7,486 bases of DNA from Candidatus Dormiibacterota bacterium. GTDB lineage: Bacteria > Chloroflexota > Dormibacteria > Aeolococcales > Aeolococcaceae. Positions 1 through 5,738 of the stretch are shown here, piece by piece. Location: NCBI GenBank assembly GCA_003153215.1, contig PLXL01000145.1:434-7919 (forward strand). The letters are read 5' to 3'. Within the stretch, counting starts at the first letter, position 1; every line of letters starts with the position of its first letter. The notes below the pieces were generated by a model. That model saw nothing but the letters and a program-made list of their open reading frames with translations, ran no database searches and was not told the origin of the DNA. The position numbers and the translations under genes are program-made.

Positions 1-2540
1 GAGGTGTCAAAGCCGTGGCCGTTGTCCCTCACCGTCAGCTCGACGTGGTCGCCGAGATTTCGCAGCCGGACGGTGACCCGGGAGGCTCCGCTGTGGGCGG
101 CGATGTTGGCGAGCGCTTGCTGGGTGATGCGGAGGAGTGTGACCTCCGACTGCGGTCGGAGCGCGGGCGGGGGCGCCATGTGTTCGGCCCGCAGCCTCGC
201 CGCGATCCCGGTGCGGTGCCGGAACCGCTCCACCTCGTTCTCGGCGGCGGCGACCAGTCCGGTCGAGCTGAGGGGGGCCGGGCGGAGGTCCCAGACCGAG
301 CGCCGAGCCTCCGCGAGGGCCGAGCGCGCCAGCTCTTGCGCTGACGCCAGGGCCGGGAGCGACCGGTCGGGATCACGACTCACAAGGGCCTGGGCCGCCT
401 CGAGCTGGATCACGATGCCCGTGAGCTGCTGGGCGAGAGTGTCGTGGATCTCGCGGGCGAGCCTGGCCCGCTCCTCCAGGACGGCCATCTCCCGGCCCTC
501 GTCGGAGAGCCGGGCGGTGCTGAGGGCCAGCCCGACCTGGTTGCCGATGGCCATCAGCAGCGCTGTCATCTCGGGTCCGGGCGCGCCGGTCGCGCGCAGA
601 CCGAGGGCCCCCAGTGGGCCGGCGCCCGTCCCCATGGGAAGCCCGATCAGGACCCCATCGCCGTCCTCTCGGGTGACCAGCTGGTTGTCCGTGATCGCCG
701 CGACGGCGACCGCCTCCAGCTGGGGTGAGGGCTCATCCGGCTCCGCCCGGCTCGCCATCAGGCCATCCCGCCCGATCCGGTAACCGCGGCCTCCGGTGGT
801 GGACAGGACCGCCCGCACGGCGTCGAGCGCCCCCGCCAGGATCGCCTCGGGGTCCAGGGATCGGGTCAGCGAGCCGGCCAGCTCGTTGAGGGCGAGCAGC
901 TCCTCGTTGCGGACGCTCAGCTCCGCGGTCCGTCTCGCCACCTTCTGCTCCAGCTCCCGGCTGGCGGCGAGGATCACCTCCCGGGAGGCGTTGATCTCCC
1001 GACGCATTCGCTCCAGGGAGTCCGCCAGATCGCCGACCTCGTCCCTGCCCTGAGGCGGCACGTTTTCATCGGTGTGGCCCTCGGCCAGCCGCTCCGCCGA
1101 GGCCGTCAGCGCCCGGACCGGTGCAACCACGAAGCGGGAGAGCACCGTGGCCAGGACGAAGGACACCAGCAGCAGCAGCACGACGATCCAGATGGCGCCC
1201 TGGACGATGCTGTTGAGCTTCTGGCTGATCGCCAGACTGAGAGCGTTCTTGTTGGGCTCGAAGTTCGCCTTGGGGGCGGAATCGACGAGGATCCATCCGT
1301 CTGAGCTCAGGGTGGGGACAGGGGCGACGAAGAAGAGACGTTCCACCCCCCCCACCGTCTCGTCGATCGGGGGAATGCCGGCGTCACCGTTCTCGGCGGC
1401 CTTCAGGGCGGCCAACAGGTTCGACCCGTCCTTGCCAACCGGCCGGGGGAGCTGGCCGCCGACCGGGAGGCTCCCCGTGAAGTCCTTGCCGGTATCCGAC
1501 CCGGCGATCACCTGATTCCAGCTCGAGCTGCTGTGGCCGAGGAGGAGAGGGTAGGAGCCGGTCTCCGAAGGTGCATCGGAGATCTGGCTGGCGAATTGGG
1601 CGAGAGGCACGTCGGCCCCCACCACCAGGCCCTCCCCGACCTGGGCGTAGACGGTCACCACCCAGCGGTTGCTCTGGAGCAGGTTCTTGTACGGCACCGT
1701 CCAGCCCGCCTGGATGGTCGCGGCCGGCGTCTGGTTGGGGGTGGTGGAGCTGCCCAACCCGATGAGGAGGCTTGTCCGGATACCCTGGGGATTGCCCGCC
1801 AACCCCTGCACCTGGGGCACGGGGACGTCCCCCGGACTCACCCAGACAGCATTGTTGGTCTGGTCCATGATCCAGACCGCGTCGACCGAGCTTCCCACCT
1901 TTGCGACGTCGGCCAGCTGCTTGTCTGCGAAGCCGCTGAGGTTCGCCAGCTGCTCCGCCCGCGTCTGCACACCCTCGTTGCCCGAGGTGGTCCCGACCAG
2001 CAGCTCCGCAGACGTTGACGAGACGGTCGTGACCTCCCAGACGCCGTCTCCCACCTCCGAGTACGCGAGATCGTTGGTGGCAGCGGGCGTGCTGGTGGGA
2101 GCGGGGTTGACGGAGGGGGACGGGATCGCCGTGACCGTCGGACTGCTGGTGGCGGTGGGGCTGCCCGTGGCCGTCGGGCTGCCGGAGGTGCCGGAGCCCG
2201 CGGCTCCCGGTGACGGAGTGGGCGCCGCCGCCTTGGTGGTGGCCGTGGCCAGCGCGGCAGCAAGACCTGCCACCTTGCCCTGCAGCGCCTGCAGGTTGCC
2301 GTTGATGTCGGTGCTGGCGGTCCCGACGAGCTCGGTCTGGAACGTGTTCTCCTGGTTGGTCACGAGGCCGGCGACGGCGCTGTTGACGGTGCTCTGGGTG
2401 ATCCCGTGCAGGTCGACCGCGGTGAGCACGAAGAAGGCGCCGGCGGGCACCAGGGCGACCACCAGCATGGCGGCCAGGAGCCGGTCACGCAGCCGCCGTC
2501 GGGGATTGAACAGGGACAGCGTCAGCCGAGGACGCTTCAT
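1..2540 (-). CDS. Sensor histidine kinase, HisKA_3 (NarL/DegS-like) type, partial at left edge
   Basis: Membrane sensor kinase of a two-component system; 846 codons are open from ATG at 2538-2540 to the window edge with no stop. Seen in the translation: basic N-terminus, TM1 (about residues 21-42), a helical stretch, a Pro/Ser/Thr-rich linker (about 103-156), a large extracytoplasmic domain ending in a Cache-like 'APVPTLSSDGWILVDSAP' (to about 440), TM2 (about 445-465), HAMP (about 466-515, with RDEVGDLADSLERM), a coiled coil, a weak GAF-like region (about 555-685), then HisKA_3 with REIHDTLAQQL. The phosphoacceptor is His699 (bases 444-446). SVWDLRPAPL and the N-box ITQQALANIAAHSGA follow, and the G1 box DNGHGFD lies at the edge. 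Only the last part of the ATPase domain is missing. Families with this architecture autophosphorylate and pass phosphate to LuxR/NarL-type regulators; the partner probably lies beyond the left edge. The ligand is unknown. The start is supported by a Shine-Dalgarno and a -10 box. Confidence 0.93.
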   Translation of the reverse strand, partial: MKRPRLTLSLFNPRRRLRDRLLAAMLVVALVPAGAFFVLTAVDLHGITQSTVNSAVAGLVTNQENTFQTELVGTASTDINGNLQALQGKVAGLAAALATATTKAAAPTPSPGAAGSGTSGSPTATGSPTATSSPTVTAIPSPSVNPAPTSTPAATNDLAYSEVGDGVWEVTTVSSTSAELLVGTTSGNEGVQTRAEQLANLSGFADKQLADVAKVGSSVDAVWIMDQTNNAVWVSPGDVPVPQVQGLAGNPQGIRTSLLIGLGSSTTPNQTPAATIQAGWTVPYKNLLQSNRWVVTVYAQVGEGLVVGADVPLAQFASQISDAPSETGSYPLLLGHSSSSWNQVIAGSDTGKDFTGSLPVGGQLPRPVGKDGSNLLAALKAAENGDAGIPPIDETVGGVERLFFVAPVPTLSSDGWILVDSAPKANFEPNKNALSLAISQKLNSIVQGAIWIVVLLLLVSFVLATVLSRFVVAPVRALTASAERLAEGHTDENVPPQGRDEVGDLADSLERMRREINASREVILAASRELEQKVARRTAELSVRNEELLALNELAGSLTRSLDPEAILAGALDAVRAVLSTTGGRGYRIGRDGLMASRAEPDEPSPQLEAVAVAAITDNQLVTREDGDGVLIGLPMGTGAGPLGALGLRATGAPGPEMTALLMAIGNQVGLALSTARLSDEGREMAVLEERARLAREIHDTLAQQLTGIVIQLEAAQALVSRDPDRSLPALASAQELARSALAEARRSVWDLRPAPLSSTGLVAAAENEVERFRHRTGIAARLRAEHMAPPPALRPQSEVTLLRITQQALANIAAHSGASRVTVRLRNLGDHVELTVRDNGHGFDT
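2130..2183 (-). repeat. Three tandem 18-bp units encoding (G/S)SPT(A/V)T in the kinase sensor region
   Basis: Three adjacent in-frame 18-base units (2166-2183, 2148-2165, 2130-2147) encode GSPTAT, GSPTAT and SSPTVT, kinase residues 120-137. They differ mainly at synonymous third positions, so the peptide is better conserved than the DNA. They lie inside a longer Pro/Ser/Thr/Ala-rich stretch (about residues 103-156) just after the helix that follows TM1. This is probably a flexible extracytoplasmic linker; glycosylation of the Thr/Ser residues is possible but not shown. Confidence 0.8.
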
Positions 2541-2552
2541 TCCCACCTCACC
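2541..2552 (-). promoter_or_regulatory. Ribosome binding site of the histidine kinase
   Basis: On the minus strand GGTGAGGTGGGA lies directly before the ATG at 2538-2540. The GAGG core sits five bases from the start codon. It supports this start, and it contrasts with the other genes here, which show no clear Shine-Dalgarno. Confidence 0.7.
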
Positions 2553-2576
2553 GGACCGAGTCGATGATCAGCCCCG

Positions 2577-2582
2577 AGTATA
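2577..2582 (-). promoter_or_regulatory. -10 box (TATACT) of the histidine kinase promoter
   Basis: TATACT on the minus strand matches the sigma-70 -10 consensus at five of six positions. It would give a 5' leader of roughly 30 bases before the kinase ATG. No good -35 hexamer stands at the usual distance. It is in the divergent intergenic region shared with tldD, so a regulator bound here could affect both directions. Confidence 0.5.
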
Positions 2583-2627
2583 CGGCCGCCCCTCGGGCCA
2601 CGAGAACGCGCCAATCGACGCGCCGTC

Positions 2628-2657
2628 TTGGAGCTCGCGGCACCCAAGCCCTAGAGT
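2628..2657 (+). promoter_or_regulatory. Candidate promoter for the tldD-pmbA operon (TTGGAG, 18 bp, TAGAGT)
   Basis: TAGAGT at 2652-2657 fits the TANNNT form of a -10 box. TTGGAG at 2628-2633 is a weak -35, matching the first three consensus bases only, with an 18-base spacer. Transcription would begin at about 2663-2665, which is the ATG of the small leader ORF, so the message would be leaderless. The call rests on motif and spacing only. Confidence 0.4.
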
Positions 2658-2662
2658 CACCG

Positions 2663-2719
2663 ATGCGTGAGGAGATTCCCAGCAGCAAGCGTCCGCCGTC
2701 CGCGATGAAGCCGCGATGA
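2663..2719 (+). CDS. Possible 18-codon leader peptide overlapping tldD
   Basis: ATG at 2663 opens an 18-residue frame (MREEIPSSKRPPSAMKPR) ending in TGA at 2717-2719. The stop overlaps the tldD ATG at 2716 as ATGA, the usual geometry of translational coupling. The ORF starts five bases after a TAGAGT -10-like box, so it could be read from a leaderless message. tldD has no Shine-Dalgarno of its own and no alternative ATG, GTG or TTG in its open frame upstream, which gives this small ORF a plausible role in delivering ribosomes to tldD. The peptide resembles nothing I know. An 18-codon frame can occur by chance, so this remains a hypothesis. Confidence 0.35.
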   Translation: MREEIPSSKRPPSAMKPR

Positions 2720-4158
2720 AAGAGATCGCCGAGCTGGCCATCGATGTCGCCGTGTCCGGCGGCGCGACCTACGCGGACTGCCGCGTCGTCCAGCGCGGCA
2801 TCCAGGCGATGACGGTCAAGGACGGGCGGTTCGCCGAGGTCTCCTCGTTCGAGGACGAGGGGATGGGCATCCGGGCGATCGTCGACGGGGCGTGGGGCTT
2901 CGCGAGTGTCGACCGCCTGGACTCCGACAGTCTCGGCGACGCGGCCCGCCTGGCCTGCCGGATCGCGCGGGCCTCGGCGCGGCTGCGCCGTCAGCCTGTG
3001 CGTCTCGCCCCTGCGCCCGTCGCCACCGGCGGGTACGTGACCCCGATGGAGCGTGACCCCTTCGAGGTGAGCCTCGGGGAGAAGATGGATCTGTTGATCA
3101 GGGCCGACGAGGCGATGGGGGCGGTGGCCGGGGTGACCACCCACGAGGCGTCCCTGGAGTTCGTCCGGGAGCACCGCCTCTTCGCGAGCAGCGAGGGGTC
3201 GCTGGTCGACCAGGTCATCGTCGAGTCTGGGGGCGGCATGGACGCGACCGCCACCAGCGACGACGACGTCCAGACGCGCAGCTTCCCCAACAGCTTCGGG
3301 CGCCATCAACTCTGCGCCGGCTACGAGGCGATCGCCGCCATGGACCTCGCCGGCAACGCCTCCCGGATCGCCGCCGAGGCGGTCGCGCTGCTGAGCGCCC
3401 CACCCTGCCCAAGCGGCAGGACGACAGTGATCCTCGACGGCACCCAGGCCGCACTGCAGGTCCACGAGTCCTGCGGGCACCCCACCGAGCTGGACCGCGT
3501 CCGCGGGGACGAGGCGGCCTACGCCGGGACCTCCTTCCTCACCCCCGACCTGCTCGGACGCTTCCGCTACGGGAGCGAGCAGGTGACGATCACCGCCGAC
3601 GCGACCACGCCCGGAGGGCTCGGCACCTACGGATGGGACGACGAGGGGGTGGCGGCTCAGCGGACCGTCCTGGTCGATCGCGGCGTCTTCCGGGGCTACA
3701 TGTCGTCGCGGGAGACCGCCGCCGACTACGGCTGGACGAGCAGCGGGGCGATGCGCGCCGACTCGTGGAACCGCATTCCCCTGATCCGGATGACCAACGT
3801 CAACCTCGAACCGGGCGAATCCAGCCTGGAGGAGATGATCGCCGGTACCGAGCACGGCGTCTACCTGGAGACCAACCGCTCCTGGAGCATCGACGACCGC
3901 CGCCTCAACTTCCAGTTCGGCACTCAGAACGGATGGGAGATCCGGGACGGCAAGCGCCTGCGCCTGGTCAAGAACGCGCTCTATGCGGGGCGGACACCGG
4001 AGTTCTGGCGGTCCTGCGACGCCGTCGCCGGGCCCTCCGAGTGGCGGCCCTGGGGCATCGTCAACTGTGGCAAGGGACAGCCGGGCCAGGTCATCCACGT
4101 CGGCCACGGCGCCGCCCCTTGCCGCTTCCGCGGTGTGTCCGTCAGGGCGTCGTCGTGA
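2716..4158 (+). CDS. tldD: TldD metalloprotease subunit (peptidase family U62)
   Basis: Catalytic subunit of the TldD/TldE heteromeric zinc protease, a cytoplasmic enzyme known in other bacteria for degrading unfolded or small peptides, including maturation of microcin B17 and turnover of the CcdA antitoxin. The protein has 480 residues, the usual family length. The zinc motif HExxxH is present as HESCGH (His250, Glu251, His255; bases 3463-3480). The C-terminal CGKGQPGQ with Cys451 matches the conserved third metal ligand. Other family blocks are the N-terminal MKEIAELAIDVAVSGGATYAD, NRSWSIDDRRLNFQFG (about 394-409) and FRYGSEQVTITAD. Both motif sets are intact, so the enzyme should be active. 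The ATG at 2716 is the only usual start in this frame after a stop at 2668; it has no clear Shine-Dalgarno and may be coupled to a leader ORF. The next gene overlaps by four bases. Natural substrate here is unknown. Confidence 0.95.
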   Translation: MKEIAELAIDVAVSGGATYADCRVVQRGIQAMTVKDGRFAEVSSFEDEGMGIRAIVDGAWGFASVDRLDSDSLGDAARLACRIARASARLRRQPVRLAPAPVATGGYVTPMERDPFEVSLGEKMDLLIRADEAMGAVAGVTTHEASLEFVREHRLFASSEGSLVDQVIVESGGGMDATATSDDDVQTRSFPNSFGRHQLCAGYEAIAAMDLAGNASRIAAEAVALLSAPPCPSGRTTVILDGTQAALQVHESCGHPTELDRVRGDEAAYAGTSFLTPDLLGRFRYGSEQVTITADATTPGGLGTYGWDDEGVAAQRTVLVDRGVFRGYMSSRETAADYGWTSSGAMRADSWNRIPLIRMTNVNLEPGESSLEEMIAGTEHGVYLETNRSWSIDDRRLNFQFGTQNGWEIRDGKRLRLVKNALYAGRTPEFWRSCDAVAGPSEWRPWGIVNCGKGQPGQVIHVGHGAAPCRFRGVSVRASS

Positions 4159-5486
4159 TCAGCACCTCCTCCGCGGACGAACTCCTGGCTCTCGCCGACG
4201 CCATCCTCGAGCGGGTGGGACGCGACGGAGCCGAGGTGACGGTGGTCGAACACGAGGAGGCGCTCACGCGGTTCGCCCGCAACCAGATCCACCAGAACGT
4301 GGCCGAGAGCTCGCGCCGGGTCCGGCTCCGGCTCATGGGCGACGATCAGGTGGGGGTGTCCGAGATCCGCGGTGAGGTCGAGGACCTGCAGGGGCGGTTG
4401 ATCGCCGCCGCCGAGGCGGCCCGCGAGCTGGCCCCCGCCGGCGATGTCACGCCACTCCCCCGCCCCGACGCCGGGTCGGACGGCCCCGTCGCCCACTCTC
4501 CCGCCACCGCCCTGTGCACTCCGGAATGGCGGGCGGGGCAGGTGGGGACTGTCGCCGCCGTCAGCGCCGTGGCCGGCTTCGAGGCCTTCGGGGCGCTCCA
4601 GACGTCACTGACCCACACCGCCATCGCCAACAGCCAGGGAGTGCGGCGCCACGCCGCGAGCACCTCGGCCAGCCTGATCTGCGTGGCCCGGGGGGAGAAC
4701 GGCTGGGGGTACGCCGACCGCCACCACCATGACATCGGCCGCCTCGATGCGGAGCAGGTGGCCCAGGAGGCGGTCGAAACCTGCGGCCGCAATCAGCAGG
4801 CCACGGCCCTGGACCCGGGCGTCTACCCGGTCGTGCTCTCTCCATATGCGGTCGCCGATCTGGTGGGGCACCTGGCCGATCTCGGATTCAGCGCCCTGGC
4901 CCACCAGGAGCACCGGAGCTTCATGCGCCCCGGAGAGCGGCTGATGAGCCAGTTGGTGAGCATCGCCGACGACGCCAGCCATCCCGACGCGATGCCGTTC
5001 CCCTTCGACGACGAGGGGGTGTCGACGCGGGGTGTCAGCTGCATCGAGGAGGGGGTCTGCCGGAGCTTCCTGCACGACAGCGCCACCGCGCTCCGGGAGG
5101 ACGTCCCCTCCACCGGCCATGCCCTCCCCATGCCCAACACCTTCGGCCCCTGGGCACGCCACCTGGTGGTCACGGCCGGAGAGAGCAGCCTCGACGACCT
5201 GATCGCGGCCTGCGACCACGGGCTCTACGTCACCCGCCTCTGGTACGTGCGCGACGTCCATCCGCTCCGCACGATGATCACGGGCATGACCCGAGACGGC
5301 ACCTTCCTGATCGAGAACGGGCGTCTGGGGCGCCCGGTCCGCGACCTCCGGTTCACTCAGAGCATCGTGGATGCTCTCTCCGACGTGAGAGGCACTGGCC
5401 GGGAGAGGTCGATCGAGCTGGACGAGAGCGAGCGCGCCCTGCTGGTCCCCGCCCTCGGCCTGGGCAGCTTCACCTTCACTTCCTGA
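4155..5486 (+). CDS. pmbA: TldE/PmbA, non-catalytic partner of TldD
   Basis: Second subunit of the TldD/TldE protease. The 443-residue protein has the family's usual length and fold blocks: LTRFARNQIHQNV near the N-terminus, DPGVYPVVLSPYAVADLVGHL in the middle, FPFDDEGVSTRG, and the C-terminal GLYVTRLWYVR, ITGMTRDGTFLIENGRLGRPVRDLRFTQSI and GLGSFTF. It has no HExxxH, as expected for TldE, which shapes the chamber while TldD supplies the zinc. The GTG start at 4155 overlaps the tldD TGA as GTGA, so the two are co-transcribed and probably translationally coupled, giving near-equal amounts of both subunits. The frame is open further upstream inside tldD, but that part translates to arginine/proline-rich shadow sequence. 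A strong hairpin follows eight bases after the stop. Confidence 0.94.
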   Translation: MISTSSADELLALADAILERVGRDGAEVTVVEHEEALTRFARNQIHQNVAESSRRVRLRLMGDDQVGVSEIRGEVEDLQGRLIAAAEAARELAPAGDVTPLPRPDAGSDGPVAHSPATALCTPEWRAGQVGTVAAVSAVAGFEAFGALQTSLTHTAIANSQGVRRHAASTSASLICVARGENGWGYADRHHHDIGRLDAEQVAQEAVETCGRNQQATALDPGVYPVVLSPYAVADLVGHLADLGFSALAHQEHRSFMRPGERLMSQLVSIADDASHPDAMPFPFDDEGVSTRGVSCIEEGVCRSFLHDSATALREDVPSTGHALPMPNTFGPWARHLVVTAGESSLDDLIAACDHGLYVTRLWYVRDVHPLRTMITGMTRDGTFLIENGRLGRPVRDLRFTQSIVDALSDVRGTGRERSIELDESERALLVPALGLGSFTFTS

Positions 5487-5493
5487 AGTCCCA

Positions 5494-5535
5494 CGCGGCA
5501 GGCGGCGCGGGGGCTTCCCCACGCCGCCTGCGGCG
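5494..5535. terminator. Strong hairpin behind pmbA, possible terminator
   Basis: GCAGGCGGCG (5498-5507) pairs perfectly with CGCCGCCTGC (5522-5531). After one mismatch, GGGG (5509-5512) pairs with CCCC (5517-5520) around a GCTT loop. Three more outer pairs (5494-5496 with 5533-5535) follow after a second mismatch. It starts eight bases after the pmbA stop. There is no T-tract directly after it, so it is not a textbook intrinsic terminator; it may end or protect the tldD-pmbA transcript, or be part of the repeat element described separately. Confidence 0.45.
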
Positions 5536-5658
5536 CGGGGACCCCTGTTCTTCTCACAGGGGCTCGCCGCCCCTCGGCGGCCCGGCTCAGCCGGGCTCGC
5601 CTCACCTGGCCAATGGAGGCGGCAGGCCGCGAGGGGACCCCCACATCTACAGGGGCTC
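5496..5658. repeat. GC-rich hairpin array with a degenerate duplicated unit (REP/MITE-like)
   Basis: Two imperfect direct copies occur: 5496-5565 and 5620-5658. Both begin with a CGGCAGGC block (5496-5513 against 5620-5637, 15 of 18 bases equal) and both contain GGGGACCCC followed by ACAGGGGCTC (5537-5565 and 5633-5658). The first copy has 28 extra bases. Further perfect hairpins stand between: CCCCTGT/ACAGGGG (5542-5548 with 5556-5562), GCCGCC/GGCGGC (5566-5571 with 5576-5581) and GCCCGGC/GCCGGGC (5580-5586 with 5590-5596). Such packed palindromes in an intergenic gap are typical of dispersed REP-like or MITE-like elements. Other copies in the genome cannot be seen from here, and a structured RNA is an alternative reading. 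Confidence 0.55.
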
Positions 5659-5722
5659 ACCCCGCCGCTAGATGCCGGGGGCGCTTGTTACCGCCGCGAT
5701 GCCCCACCATGGCGGTGGCGCT

Positions 5723-5730
5723 GTTAGCGT
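5723..5730 (+). promoter_or_regulatory. Extended -10 box before the glycosyltransferase
   Basis: TGT at 5722-5724 followed by TAGCGT at 5725-5730 fits the extended -10 form TGnTAnnnT, which can work without a -35. Transcription would start at about 5737-5739, exactly at a GTG in frame with the glycosyltransferase. The match argues for a leaderless message and for that GTG as the true start. Motif evidence only. Confidence 0.4.
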
Positions 5731-5738
5731 CGCTGGCC

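Noticed and set aside
4..2670. Plus-strand open frames over the kinase (for example 4-783, 1072-1515, 1669-2670)
   Set aside because: The minus strand is open for 846 codons with ordered kinase domains; the plus frames are low-complexity Ala/Ser/Arg/Val shadows.
2669..2674. GAGGAG as a Shine-Dalgarno for tldD
   Set aside because: It is about 41 bases before the tldD ATG and about 30 before the nearest other ATG, too far for either.
2548..4107. 519-codon minus-strand open frame across tldD
   Set aside because: It mirrors tldD, whose plus-strand product has intact HExxxH and CGKGQP motifs. The antisense product is compositionally biased (Gly/Asp/Arg/Val-rich) with no recognisable domain, as expected for a shadow frame at high GC.
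3633..4154. Open extension of the pmbA frame upstream into tldD
   Set aside because: The translation is Arg/Pro/Gly-rich shadow sequence. PmbA homology begins at GTG 4155, which overlaps the tldD stop.
4605..5660. 351-codon minus-strand open frame across pmbA and the repeat region
   Set aside because: Antisense shadow of pmbA that runs through the hairpin array; no domain or start signal seen.
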